A stretch of 64,000 bases of DNA from Aeromicrobium yanjiei (GCF_009649075.1 NZ_CP045737.1:3224001-3288000), one strand, 5' to 3'; counted from the first letter of the stretch, positions 28,089 to 36,459 are shown. Numbers and translations are program-made. The notes: generated by a model not told the origin, from the sequence alone.

Positions 28089-28094
28089 TAGTCT
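28089..28094 (+). promoter_or_regulatory. -10 box TAGTCT of the leaderless methyltransferase operon
   Basis: TAGTCT ends 7 bases before the ATG at 28102, with no Shine-Dalgarno. The same hexamer and spacing precede dacB. Confidence 0.5.
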
Positions 28095-28101
28095 GGCCCG
28101 C

Positions 28102-29031
28102 ATGTCGAATCGGCCCCTGCCCTGGCGCCTCGCCTGGCAGCAGGCCCTCTACGGTCCCGACGGCTTCTTTCGTCGGTCCCGGCCCGCGGACCACTTCCGC
28201 ACGAGCGTCCACGTCGGGATGTTCGCCGAGGCCGTGGCCGAGCTGGCCCGGAGCACGTCCGCAGCCAGCGTGGTCGACGTGGGCGCAGGCGGCGGCGAGC
28301 TGCTGGCCGCGCTCCGTGACCACCTGCCCGGGGTGCACCTCGCCGGCGTCGAGCTGGCCCCGCGACCCGCCGAGCTGCCCGAGGACATCGACTGGATGCC
28401 GGCGTTGCCCGAGCGCGTCGACGGCCTGCTGATCGCCAACGAGTGGCTCGACAACGTGCCGTGCGACGTGGTCGAGCTGGACCCCGCGGGCGTCGTCCGT
28501 GAGGTGCTGGTGGACGCCGCGACCGGCGAGGAGACGCTCGGCCCGGAGCACCGCAACCCGTGGCTCGACCAGTGGTGGCCGCTGACCGAGCCCGGTCAGC
28601 GCGCCGAGGTCGGCACCACCCGGGACCTGGCATGGGCCGATGCGGTCCGCCGGGTCGACGGCACCGCGGTGGCGATCGACTACGGCCACCGCGCCGGCGA
28701 CCGTCCCCCGTTCGGCTCCCTGCGCTCGTACCGCGACGGTCGCGAGGTCGAGGTCCGGCCCGACGGCTCGTGCGATGTCACCGCCGACGTCGCGGTCGAC
28801 GCGGTCGCCGACGCCGCCGGCGGGACGCTCCTGCGCCAGCGCGACGCCCTCGCCCGGCTCGGGATCGACGGCTCCCGCCCGCCGATCGGGCTCGCGCACA
28901 CCGATCCCGCGGCGTACCTGCGGGCGCTGGGCCGCGCGGGCGAGGCCGGCGAGCTCGGCGCGCGGGGCGGGCTCGGCGATTTCTGGTGGATCGTCAGCGA
29001 CACCCGGGGCCATGGAAGACTGGACGCATGA
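28102..29031 (+). CDS. MidA/NDUFAF7-like SAM-dependent methyltransferase
   Basis: The 309-aa protein has YGPDGFFRRSRPADHFRTS at the N-terminus, the SAM-binding VVDVGAGGGELLAAL (GAGGG at 61-65), LLIANEWLDNVPCDVVE (the NE(W/L)LDx(V/I)P block of the MidA family), and AIDYGHRAGDRPPFGSLRSYRDGREV, the conserved DYG...TLR-like block. These are hallmarks of PF02636. Human NDUFAF7 dimethylates an arginine of complex I subunit NDUFS2, the NuoD homologue. Here the third gene of the operon encodes a NuoD. The stop overlaps the next start (ATGA). It is shorter than NDUFAF7 (about 440 aa). Confidence 0.88.
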   Translation: MSNRPLPWRLAWQQALYGPDGFFRRSRPADHFRTSVHVGMFAEAVAELARSTSAASVVDVGAGGGELLAALRDHLPGVHLAGVELAPRPAELPEDIDWMPALPERVDGLLIANEWLDNVPCDVVELDPAGVVREVLVDAATGEETLGPEHRNPWLDQWWPLTEPGQRAEVGTTRDLAWADAVRRVDGTAVAIDYGHRAGDRPPFGSLRSYRDGREVEVRPDGSCDVTADVAVDAVADAAGGTLLRQRDALARLGIDGSRPPIGLAHTDPAAYLRALGRAGEAGELGARGGLGDFWWIVSDTRGHGRLDA

Positions 29032-30503
29032 CCCGGCTGCTGATCCGATCAGGCAAGGATCCGTTCACCCCGGTGGCCGCGGAGTCGACCTTGACGCAGG
29101 ACGTCTTCAACAGCAACAGCGGCAACTACCTCTTCCAGCACTCGGTGTGGAAGGCGCTGTCGACCGACACCGCCGAGCTGGTCTCCAACGGCACGCTGTC
29201 GGAGCGGGTCGTCCCGCAGCGCGGCGACGCCCCGCGGATCGACGAGGAGTTCGACCACTTCGTCGTCCCCATGGCCAATGCGTTCCGCGCCGACTTCGAA
29301 CCGCGCCTGTCGCGCCTGGCCGATCTGGTCGAGCAGCTCACGATCCCCGTCACGGTCGTCGGCATCGGCGCGCAGGCCGCCCACGGCCAGGGCATCGAGT
29401 CGCTCGCGCCCGTCTCCGAGACCGTCAAGCGCTTCGTCGGCGCAGTCCTCGACCGCTCGACCTCGATCGGCGTGCGCGGCGAGTTCACCAAGTCGTACCT
29501 GCTGAGCCTCGGCTTCCCCGAGGCCTCGGTCGACGTGATCGGCTGCCCCTCGCTGTTCCTCCACGGTCCGGACTTCCGCGTGGACAAGCGCGCCGAGGCG
29601 ATCGGACCGGACAGCCGGTTGGCGCTCAACCTCACCCCCGAGGTGCGCGGCATCGGCGCGTTCGCGACTGCGCAGGCCGAGCGGCACCCGCACCTGACGT
29701 ACATCGGCCAGGACGCGAACGACCTGCGGCTGCTGCTGTGGGGCACCCCGTTCCCGCACGTCCACGACCCGCTCGTGCCCGTGCACCTGGAGCACCCGAT
29801 CTACCAGCAGGACCGCATGCGGCTCTTCCTCGACACGTGGACCTGGTACGACTTCATGGCCACGCAGGACTTCGCGTACGGCACCCGGTTCCACGGCAAC
29901 GTCGCAGCACTGCTCGGCGGCACCCCCGCGCTGCTGCTGGCGCACGACTCCCGCACGCTGGAGCTCGCCGAGCACCACCGGATGCCCTACACGCTGATGC
30001 CCGAGCTGTCCGCGGACCTCCGGGCCGAGGACCTCTACGAGTCCACCGACCTGACCGAGTTCAACGCGGCGATGCCCGACCGCTTCGCGCGCTACACGGC
30101 CTTCCTCGAGCGCAACGGGCTCGAGCACATCTGGACCCCGGGCAACGGCCGCGGTGACTTCGACGAGCGACTCGCCGCCGCGACGTTCCCCCGCCCCGTC
30201 CAGCCGCTCATCGCCTCGGACGGCCACGAGATCGCCTCGCGCCTGAAGTGGCTGCGCGACGGGATGGTCCTGGACATCACGCGGCACCCGCAGGCGTACC
30301 ACCACCCCTTCGAGCACCCGCCTTGGAGCGGCGCGGGCAGCCGGCACGCCCGCATCCAGGCCGAGACCGCTGAGAAGGTCGCGGCGCAGAAGGGCCAGAT
30401 CGACGAGCTGTACGCGCGGCTCGAGCGGCTCGAGCGCAGCTCCCCGCGCGGGCTGACGCGCCGGCTCGTGCAGCGGGTCAAGGGCTGGCTGCGCCGCTCA
30501 TGA
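29028..30503 (+). CDS. polysaccharide pyruvyl transferase family protein
   Basis: The 491-aa protein has the PF04230 pattern: [16 protein letters not shown] near the N-terminus, [69 protein letters not shown] and a charged C-terminal coiled-coil (about 440-475, [21 protein letters not shown]). Members add pyruvate ketals to cell-surface sugars or act in related glycan pathways; the acceptor is unknown. Its start overlaps the methyltransferase stop and its stop overlaps the nuoD start (ATGA both times), so all three are translationally coupled. The frame continues upstream of 29028 but inside the methyltransferase gene. Confidence 0.88.
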   Translation: MTRLLIRSGKDPFTPVAAESTLTQDVFNSNSGNYLFQHSVWKALSTDTAELVSNGTLSERVVPQRGDAPRIDEEFDHFVVPMANAFRADFEPRLSRLADLVEQLTIPVTVVGIGAQAAHGQGIESLAPVSETVKRFVGAVLDRSTSIGVRGEFTKSYLLSLGFPEASVDVIGCPSLFLHGPDFRVDKRAEAIGPDSRLALNLTPEVRGIGAFATAQAERHPHLTYIGQDANDLRLLLWGTPFPHVHDPLVPVHLEHPIYQQDRMRLFLDTWTWYDFMATQDFAYGTRFHGNVAALLGGTPALLLAHDSRTLELAEHHRMPYTLMPELSADLRAEDLYESTDLTEFNAAMPDRFARYTAFLERNGLEHIWTPGNGRGDFDERLAAATFPRPVQPLIASDGHEIASRLKWLRDGMVLDITRHPQAYHHPFEHPPWSGAGSRHARIQAETAEKVAAQKGQIDELYARLERLERSSPRGLTRRLVQRVKGWLRRS

Positions 30504-31642
30504 ACGAGGTCACCGCGAGTGTCGGGACGGGCTTCGCCACGACCGACATGGTGCTCAACATCGGCCCGCAGCACCCCGCGACCCACGGCGTCCTGCGGCT
30601 GCGGCTGACACTCGACGGTGAACGGGTCAAGGCCTGCGAGCCGATCATCGGCTACATGCACCGCGGCACCGAGAAGCTCTTCGAGGTGCGCGACTACCGC
30701 CAGATCATCGTGCTGGCCAACCGGCACGACTGGCTGAGCGCCTTCTCCAGCGAGCTGGGCGTCGTGCTCGCGGTCGAGGACATGCTGGGCATGCAGGTCC
30801 CCGAGCGGGCCACCTGGATCCGGACGCTGCTGGCCGAGCTGAACCGCGTGCTCAACCACCTGATGTTCCTCGGGTCGTATCCCCTCGAGCTGGGCGCGAT
30901 CACGCCGATCTTCTACGCGTTCCGCGAGCGCGAGACGATCCAGGAGGTCATGGAGGAGGTCTCCGGCGGGCGGATGCACTACATGTTCAACCGGGTCGGC
31001 GGGCTCAAGGAGGACATCCCCGCGGGGTGGACCGGGCGGGCGTCCGCCGCGATCGCGACCGTGCGGTCACGGCTCGGCGAGCTCGAGGACCTGATCTTCG
31101 GCAACGAGATCTTCCGGGCCCGCACGGTCGGGGTGGGGGTGCTGTCACCCGCGCTCGTCGAGGCGTACGGGGTCTCCGGGCCGATCGCCCGGGCGTCCGG
31201 GCTCGACCTGGACCTGCGGCGCGACGAGCCCTATCTCGCGTACGGCGAGCTGCAGGACGTCCTGCGGGTGCCGGTGCGGACCGAGGGCGACTGCCACGCC
31301 CGGTTCGCGGTGCTGCTGGAGCAGACCAAGGTCTCCCTCGACCTCGCCGACGCGTGCCTCGCCCGGCTGGCCGAGCTCGAGCCGGGGCCGGTCAACGTAC
31401 GTCTGCCCAAGATCCTGAAGGCGCCCGAGGGCTCCACGTACGTCTGGACCGAGAACCCGCTCGGGCTCAACGGCTACTACCTCGTGTCGCGGGGCGAGAA
31501 GACGCCGTGGCGGCTGAAGCTGCGCACCGCCTCGTTCAACAACGTCGCCGTCCTGCCCGAGATCGTCGGCGGAACCGTCGTCGCCGACCTCGTCGCGATC
31601 CTCGGCTCGATGTTCTTCGTCGTCGGCGACGTCGACAAGTAA
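30500..31642 (+). CDS. nuoD: orphan NADH-quinone oxidoreductase subunit D (NuoD paralogue)
   Basis: The 380-aa protein carries [18 protein letters not shown] (quinone-site His at 29), [68 protein letters not shown], and the C-terminal [13 protein letters not shown]...[16 protein letters not shown]. All are typical of the 49-kDa subunit. Two features stand out: no other nuo gene is nearby, and the residue matching the conserved quinone-site Tyr (RxDYL in Nqo4/NDUFS2) is Trp 78 (NRHDWLSAF). Arg 55 (HRGTEK) matches the arginine methylated in human NDUFS2. It may serve a complex I assembled from subunits elsewhere or a related hydrogenase-like enzyme. Confidence 0.9.
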   Translation: MNEVTASVGTGFATTDMVLNIGPQHPATHGVLRLRLTLDGERVKACEPIIGYMHRGTEKLFEVRDYRQIIVLANRHDWLSAFSSELGVVLAVEDMLGMQVPERATWIRTLLAELNRVLNHLMFLGSYPLELGAITPIFYAFRERETIQEVMEEVSGGRMHYMFNRVGGLKEDIPAGWTGRASAAIATVRSRLGELEDLIFGNEIFRARTVGVGVLSPALVEAYGVSGPIARASGLDLDLRRDEPYLAYGELQDVLRVPVRTEGDCHARFAVLLEQTKVSLDLADACLARLAELEPGPVNVRLPKILKAPEGSTYVWTENPLGLNGYYLVSRGEKTPWRLKLRTASFNNVAVLPEIVGGTVVADLVAILGSMFFVVGDVDK

Positions 31643-31657
31643 CCCCCGCGTCCCCCG

Positions 31658-31757
31658 GTTGCCGGTTTCCCACGGGACCGTGGGAATTGGTCACTCCCCT
31701 CGTGTTGTGACGCTAGGGAAGTGAGCAAACCCCACGGGACCGTGGGAAACCGGCAAC
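31658..31757. repeat. 100-bp inverted repeat with palindromic arms (REPIN-like)
   Basis: The outer arms GTTGCCGGTTTCCCACG (31658-31674) and its exact complement (31741-31757) are perfect. Each arm contains its own palindrome: TTCCCACGG-GA-CCGTGGGAA at 31667-31686 and CCCACGG-GA-CCGTGGG at 31731-31746. A further TCACTCCCCT / AGGGAAGTGA pair nearly matches inside. It begins 15 bases after the nuoD stop and ends 8 bases before the -10 box of the next gene. Confidence 0.85.
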
Positions 31758-31764
31758 GGGGCCG

Positions 31765-31770
31765 TAGGGT
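31765..31770 (+). promoter_or_regulatory. -10 box TAGGGT of the DUF885 gene
   Basis: TAGGGT ends 6 bases before the ATG at 31777. It directly follows the inverted repeat at 31658-31757. Confidence 0.45.
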
Positions 31771-31776
31771 CGAGGG

Positions 31777-33438
31777 ATGACGGACCAGCGCATCCCGACG
31801 CCCATGGACGACCTCGCGGAGGGGTGGCTCGAGACGCTCCTGGAGCTCGAGCCGGAGCTGCACGTCCACCTCGGACGCCCGGGCCGCGAGGCGGAGTACG
31901 CCGACCGGTCGCCGGACGGGGTCGCGGCCTATGCCGACGCGGCCCGGGCCACCCTCGCCCGGGTACGCACGACAGCCGTCGAGGACGACACCGACGCGAT
32001 CACGCAGGCCGAGCTCATCCGCACCCTCGAGCTCGACGTCGAGAAGATCGAGGCCGGGTTCTGGCAGCGCGATCTCAACGTCATCGCCTCGCCCAGCCAG
32101 GACTTCCGCGACATCTTCGACCTCATGGGCACCGAGACCGAGCAGGACTGGTCACACGTCGCGAAGCGGATGCACAACGTCCCCGCGGCGATGTCGGGCT
32201 ACCTGGCCTCGCTGCGCATCGGCATCGCCGCGGGCAACGTCCCGGCGATCCGCCAGGTGCGCGAGGTCGCGGCCCAGGCCCGCAAGCAGGTCGGGCCCGA
32301 CAGCTTCTTCGCCGAGCTGGCCGCCCGCGCGGACGTCCCCTCTTCGCTGAAGGCCGACCTCGAGGCCGGAGCCCGCGCCGCCTCCGAGGCGTACGAGACG
32401 ATGGTCGAGTTCCTCGAGCGCGATCTCGCACCTGTCGCCCCGGAGCAGGACGCCGTGGGCCGCGAGCACTACGCACTGGCCTCGCGATCGTTCGTCGGCG
32501 CCGAGATCGACCTCGACGAGACGTACGAGTGGGGCATCGACGAGCTGCGCCGCATGGTCGAGGAGCAGGAGAGCATCGCGGCGCAGATCGTCCCGGGCGG
32601 CAGCGTCGCGGACGCGATCGCCCACCTCGAGAGCGATCCGGAGCGCAAGCTGCACGGCACCGAGGCGCTGCAGGCCTGGATGCAGGAGACCAGCGACCGC
32701 GCGGTCGCCGAGCTCGGACGTACGCACTTCGACATTCCCGAGCCGATGCGCCGACTCGAGTGCATGATCGCGCCCACCCAGGAGGGCGGCATCTACTACA
32801 CGCCGCCGAGCGAGGACTTCGAGCGCGCGGGCCGCATGTGGTGGAGCGTCCCGGAGGGGATCACCGAGTTCGACACCTGGCGCGAGCTCACGACGGTCTA
32901 TCACGAGGGCGTCCCCGGCCATCACCTCCAGTGCGGGCTCGCGGCGTACAACAGCGCCCAGCTCAACGGCTGGCGACGGCTCAACTGGAACTCCGGGCAC
33001 GGCGAGGGCTGGGCGCTGTACGCCGAGCGGCTCATGGCCGACCTGGGCTACCTCGACGACCCGGCCGACCGGCTGGGCATGCTCGACGGCCAGCGGATGA
33101 GGGCCGCCCGCGTGGTGCTCGACATCGGCGTGCACCTGCAGAAGCCCAAGCCCGACGGCAGCGGCACCTGGACCGGTGAGGACGCCTTCGCGTTCATGGC
33201 CCAGCACGTCAACATGAATGACTCGTTCGTCCGCTTCGAGGTCAACCGCTATCTCGGCTGGGCCGGGCAGGCGCCGTCGTACAAGGTCGGCCAGCGGATG
33301 TGGGAGCAGCTGCGCGACGAGTGGGTCGACAAGCACGGCGCCGATCCTCGCTCCGGCGGACTCAAGGAGTTCCACCGCCAGGCTCTCGCGGTCGGCAGCA
33401 TCGGCCTCGGCACCCTCCGCTCGGCCCTCCTCGCCTGA
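31777..33438 (+). CDS. DUF885 family putative metallopeptidase
   Basis: The 553-aa, mostly helical, acidic protein has TTVYHEGVPGHHLQCGL at about residue 370, the HExxPGHH metal-binding motif of DUF885 proteins, and GHGEGWALYAERLMADLGY about 30 residues later, whose Glu is the likely third zinc ligand. YYTPPSEDFERAGRMWWSVPEG is also typical. No signal peptide is seen, so it probably acts in the cytoplasm; the substrate is unknown. It has its own TAGGGT box. Immediately after its stop lies a 255-bp palindromic repeat. Confidence 0.88.
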   Translation: MTDQRIPTPMDDLAEGWLETLLELEPELHVHLGRPGREAEYADRSPDGVAAYADAARATLARVRTTAVEDDTDAITQAELIRTLELDVEKIEAGFWQRDLNVIASPSQDFRDIFDLMGTETEQDWSHVAKRMHNVPAAMSGYLASLRIGIAAGNVPAIRQVREVAAQARKQVGPDSFFAELAARADVPSSLKADLEAGARAASEAYETMVEFLERDLAPVAPEQDAVGREHYALASRSFVGAEIDLDETYEWGIDELRRMVEEQESIAAQIVPGGSVADAIAHLESDPERKLHGTEALQAWMQETSDRAVAELGRTHFDIPEPMRRLECMIAPTQEGGIYYTPPSEDFERAGRMWWSVPEGITEFDTWRELTTVYHEGVPGHHLQCGLAAYNSAQLNGWRRLNWNSGHGEGWALYAERLMADLGYLDDPADRLGMLDGQRMRAARVVLDIGVHLQKPKPDGSGTWTGEDAFAFMAQHVNMNDSFVRFEVNRYLGWAGQAPSYKVGQRMWEQLRDEWVDKHGADPRSGGLKEFHRQALAVGSIGLGTLRSALLA

Positions 33439-33440
33439 CA

Positions 33441-33695
33441 CCCCAACGCTGAGGGGAGCCTCCCGTTCGCCGAGGGGAGACTTGCGTCCGCCGACGGGAG
33501 ACTTGCGTCCGCCGACGGGAGAGTTGCGTCCGCCGACGGGAGAGTTGCGTCCGCCGACGGGAGAGTTGCGTCCGCTGAGCAGCGGACCGGACCCACGCCT
33601 CGGCGGACCGGAGCCACGCCTCGGCGGACCGGAGCCACACCTCGGCGGACCGGAGCCTCCCCTCAGCGGACCGGAGCCTCCCCTCAGCGTTGGGG
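33441..33695. repeat. giant palindrome of 21-bp tandem repeats between convergent genes
   Basis: The left half has six 21-bp units: one of type CGCTGAGGGGAGCCTCCCGTT, one CGCCGAGGGGAGACTTGCGTC, one CGCCGACGGGAGACTTGCGTC and three CGCCGACGGGAGAGTTGCGTC. The centre is the palindrome GTCCGCTG-AG-CAGCGGAC (33570-33587). The right half, read on the other strand, has five 21-bp units such as CGCTGAGGGGAGGCTCCGGTC (two) and CGCCGAGGCGTGGCTCCGGTC. The ends CCCCAACGCTGAGGGG and its complement match exactly. It fills the gap between the DUF885 and DUF3180 stops. Confidence 0.9.
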
Positions 33696-33699
33696 GGGG

Positions 33700-34209
33700 T
33701 CAGGCGGGGGTCGGGTCGGGGCGGTCCTTGCCGCCCTTGCCGCCCTTGCCGTCCTCGTCCTCGTCGTCGTCCGGCAGGCGACAGGCCCGCTCGAGCAGCA
33801 GCGCCGTGACCATGAGCAGCAGGCTCGCGACGGCAGCGGCGAGGCCGCGGACGAACCGCTCCTTGCCGAGCACCGAGTCCAAGCTGTCGAGGTACGCCAG
33901 CGCGTAGCCGCCGTAGAAGCCCGCGACGAGCGCCCCGACGATCGCACAGGACTTGGCGAGCGACAGCATCTTGATGCCGTGGTCGGCCGTCATCCGCTCG
34001 TGCTTCTTGTGCAGGGTCTGCCACGTGCTCCACGCGAACATGCCGACCACGACCGCACCGGCGAGCAGCAGCAGCGGGGCGATCCAGCCGAGCCGGGGCG
34101 GCGTGCCGTCGAGGCGGACGATCAGCGGCGGGGTCAGCCGCCCGCCCACCAGCCCGAGGCCGAGCAGCGCGACGATCAGGACCGCGGGAACCGGTCGGGA
34201 CATCCTCAT
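33700..34209 (-). CDS. DUF3180 family membrane protein (Rv3605c-like)
   Basis: The 169-aa protein has four hydrophobic segments (PAVLIVALLGLGLVGG; WIAPLLLLAGAVVVGMFAW; AIVGALVAGFYGGYALAYL; GLAAAVASLLLMVTALLLE) and an acidic, Gly/Lys-rich C-terminal tail (DDDEDEDGKGGKGGKD). ALAKSCAIVGALVAGFYGGY-like sequence and the place next to folK match DUF3180 (Rv3605c). The function is unknown. The ATG at 34209 is 25 bases after folK; an ATG at 34203 is also possible. Its stop borders the palindromic repeat. Confidence 0.85.
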   Translation of the reverse strand: MRMSRPVPAVLIVALLGLGLVGGRLTPPLIVRLDGTPPRLGWIAPLLLLAGAVVVGMFAWSTWQTLHKKHERMTADHGIKMLSLAKSCAIVGALVAGFYGGYALAYLDSLDSVLGKERFVRGLAAAVASLLLMVTALLLERACRLPDDDEDEDGKGGKGGKDRPDPTPA

Positions 34210-34234
34210 GGCTGCACGATCACCAGCTGCCGGA

Positions 34235-34798
34235 TCAGAGGATGATCTCGAGATCCTCGCGCTTGACCACACCGCTGGTGTCGACGTCCGCGATGAGATC
34301 GGCGACGAAGCCCTTGCCCGGGATCTCACCCTCGGGGTCGACCTCGAGCCACGGCACGAGCACGAAGCCCCGCTCGTGGGCGCGCGGGTGCGGCAGCACG
34401 AGGTGCTCGTCATTGGCCACGCGGTCGCCGACCACGATGAGGTCGACGTCGAGGGTGCGCGGTGCGCCGGGCTCGGAGCGCTCACGGCCGAACGCCTCCT
34501 CGATCGCGAGCGCGCGGTCCAGCAGCGTGTGGACCGTCAGGGTCGTGTCGATGAGCACCACGGCGTTGAGGAACTTGCCCGATCCGTCCGGAGCGCCGAC
34601 GGGATCGGTCTCGTAGACCGACGAGATCGCGACGACCGTGACCTCGGGGGTGTCCTCCAGTGCCGAGACACCGCTCTGCAGACGCTCGAGCCGACCACCC
34701 AGGTTGGAGCCGATCGCCAGGACCGCCTGCCGGATGGGTCGCATGCCACCGGTCATCGTGTCGGCGTCGAGGACGTACGGGGTGGGTGCTTCGGTCAC
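34235..34798 (-). CDS. folK: 2-amino-4-hydroxy-6-hydroxymethyldihydropteridine diphosphokinase
   Basis: The 187-aa protein has QAVLAIGSNLGGRLERL, FLNAVVLIDTTL and RTLDVDLIVVGDRV...LPHPRAHERGFVLVPW, which are the HPPK substrate and ATP/Mg2+ (D-x-D) motifs. It pyrophosphorylates hydroxymethyldihydropterin, the substrate of FolP. The N-terminal 20 residues are an extension. The GTG start overlaps the folB stop by 4 bases (GTGA). Confidence 0.95.
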   Translation of the reverse strand: MTEAPTPYVLDADTMTGGMRPIRQAVLAIGSNLGGRLERLQSGVSALEDTPEVTVVAISSVYETDPVGAPDGSGKFLNAVVLIDTTLTVHTLLDRALAIEEAFGRERSEPGAPRTLDVDLIVVGDRVANDEHLVLPHPRAHERGFVLVPWLEVDPEGEIPGKGFVADLIADVDTSGVVKREDLEIIL

Positions 34799-35172
34799 AG
34801 TTTGCTCCGCTCTATCGTGACGGCGACGTCGTGGAACGTCACCGCGATGGGCGCCTCGGGTTTGTGCACCGTCACGCTAGCCCATCGGACCGGCTCTTCG
34901 GCCAGGCACAAGTCCACCATACGGAGCGCGACCGTCTCGATGAGGTCCACGGGATCGTTCACGATGGCATCGTGTATCTGCTGCGCCAGGACCCCGTAGT
35001 GCACGGTCTTGGTCAGGTCGTGCTCGCGCGCGGCGGGGCCGAGGTCGAGACCCAGGCTGACGTCGACGACGAAGGTCTGGCCGTCGCGCCGCTCCTGCTC
35101 GAACACGCCGTGGTGCCCGTGTGCGGCGATGCCGCGCAGGTCGATCCGGTCGAGCCCGTCGGGGATGGCCAT
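34795..35172 (-). CDS. folB: dihydroneopterin aldolase
   Basis: The 125-aa protein has IDLRGIAAHGHHGVFEQERRDGQTFVVDVSL, the FolB N-terminal block with the substrate-binding Glu further on (DLIETVALRMVDL), and VRWASVTVHKPEAPI with the catalytic Lys. It cleaves dihydroneopterin to hydroxymethyldihydropterin. It directly abuts the NTF2-like gene upstream and overlaps folK downstream. Confidence 0.95.
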   Translation of the reverse strand: MAIPDGLDRIDLRGIAAHGHHGVFEQERRDGQTFVVDVSLGLDLGPAAREHDLTKTVHYGVLAQQIHDAIVNDPVDLIETVALRMVDLCLAEEPVRWASVTVHKPEAPIAVTFHDVAVTIERSKL

Positions 35173-35619
35173 CTAGTCGTCCTCCCTGCCCAGCTCGGCG
35201 ATCGGGGAGGCGTGGCGCGACCAGAGCTTCCAGTCGCCCGCCGTCCTGCTTCCCGAGGGGTCACGCACCAAGATACTGGTGCACAGTGCCTTGCCTCCCG
35301 CGAAGGCGTCCGGCGACGACATGCCCTCGCCGGAGAGGATGTTCTCGGTGCAGACGATCACCGCCGTGGTCGGCTCCGCGGCCTCCAGCGGGAACGTCGT
35401 CACGTCGACGTCGGTCAGGAAGAACTGGATGTAGCTGACGTTGGCCATCAGCACGGTCCAGGACCTCAGCACCGCACCGGTGCCCCGCAGCGGGAGCGCC
35501 CCGGGGTGGACGCACGACACGTCCGGGTGGTCGACCCACAGCGACGCCATGAGATCGGCGTCGCCGGTCTCGACCGCGTCGTAGAACGCGCGGTGGACGG
35601 CCAGCGCGCTCTCGCTCAT
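35173..35619 (-). CDS. NTF2/SnoaL-like protein inside the folate operon
   Basis: The 148-aa protein (LAVHRAFYDAVETGDADLMASLWVDHPDVSCVHPG, LRGTGAVLRSWTVLM, DWKLWSRHASP) is a single NTF2-like cone fold, as in DUF4440/SnoaL-like proteins of unknown function. The ATG at 35619 overlaps the folP stop (ATGA) and has GGAGG about 9 bases upstream; its TAG abuts the folB ATG with no gap. It is thus fully embedded in folE-folP-x-folB-folK. M. tuberculosis lacks it at this point (folP1-folB-folK). No pterin-binding motif is recognised; a folate-pathway role is only suggested by position. Confidence 0.85.
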   Translation of the reverse strand: MSESALAVHRAFYDAVETGDADLMASLWVDHPDVSCVHPGALPLRGTGAVLRSWTVLMANVSYIQFFLTDVDVTTFPLEAAEPTTAVIVCTENILSGEGMSSPDAFAGGKALCTSILVRDPSGSRTAGDWKLWSRHASPIAELGREDD

Positions 35620-36452
35620 CGCAGGCCCTCCTGCCGCAGCCGCGCCGCGACGCGGACCGCGTCGGCGGAGGGAGCCGGATCGTGCACCCGGATGCACCAG
35701 GCGCCCGCCGCGGCGGCCAGGGCGGTCACGGCCGCGGTCGCGGCGTCCCGTCCGTCGACCGGCCGCAGCGCGCCGTCGCGGGACAACAGATCGCCGAGGA
35801 AGCGCTTGCGGCTCGCGGCGACCAGCAGCGGAAACCCCATCTCCACGAACGCGTCGAGGTGCGCCAGGACGATCCAGTTGTGCTCGCCGGTCTTGGAGAA
35901 GCCCAGTCCCGGGTCGACCACGATGCGGGCGGGGTCGACCCCGGCCGCGATCGCGGCGTCGACCTGCTGGCCGAGCTCGGCGCGGACGTCGGCGACGACG
36001 TCGTCGTAGCTGGTGTGCTGCTGCATCACGTCGGAGTGCTCCCGCCAGTGCATCAGCACGATCGGGGCGTCCGTCTCGGCTGCGACCGCACGCATCCGGG
36101 GATCGGCGCGGCCGCCCGAGACGTCGTTGATCAGCGCCGCCCCTGCCTCCAGGGAGCGCTGGGCCACCGCGGCGCGCATCGTGTCGACCGACACGACCAC
36201 CCCCTCGGCGACGAGTCCCTCGATGACCGGCAGGACCCGGCGCAGCTCCTCGTCCTCGTCGATGCGCAGCGCCCCGGGGCGGGTCGACTCCCCACCGACG
36301 TCGACCAGGTCGGCTCCCTGCTCGACCAGGTCGAGGCCGTGCCGGATCGCGGTGTCGGCGTCGAGCCACTTCCCGCCGTCGGAGAACGAGTCGGGGGTGA
36401 CGTTGACGACGCCCATCACGAGGCATCGGTCCTCGGGCAGGCCGGTGAGCAC
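35616..36452 (-). CDS. folP: dihydropteroate synthase
   Basis: The 278-aa TIM barrel has LVMGVVNVTPDSFSDGG (pyrophosphate loop), VDVGGESTRPGA, INDVSGG, PIVLMHWRE, VVDPGLGFSKTGEHN and LVAASRKRFLG, all FolP signatures. It condenses p-aminobenzoate with the pterin pyrophosphate and is the sulfonamide target. The GTG at 36452 gives the usual length; the frame stays open 38 codons further but this overlaps folE. It lies 7 bases after the folE stop. Confidence 0.96.
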   Translation of the reverse strand: MLTGLPEDRCLVMGVVNVTPDSFSDGGKWLDADTAIRHGLDLVEQGADLVDVGGESTRPGALRIDEDEELRRVLPVIEGLVAEGVVVSVDTMRAAVAQRSLEAGAALINDVSGGRADPRMRAVAAETDAPIVLMHWREHSDVMQQHTSYDDVVADVRAELGQQVDAAIAAGVDPARIVVDPGLGFSKTGEHNWIVLAHLDAFVEMGFPLLVAASRKRFLGDLLSRDGALRPVDGRDAATAAVTALAAAAGAWCIRVHDPAPSADAVRVAARLRQEGLR

Positions 36453-36459
36453 GGGCGGC

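Noticed and set aside
33441..33695. CRISPR-like regular repeats
   Set aside because: The 21-bp units are contiguous, with no unique spacers between them, and form a palindrome; no cas genes are near.
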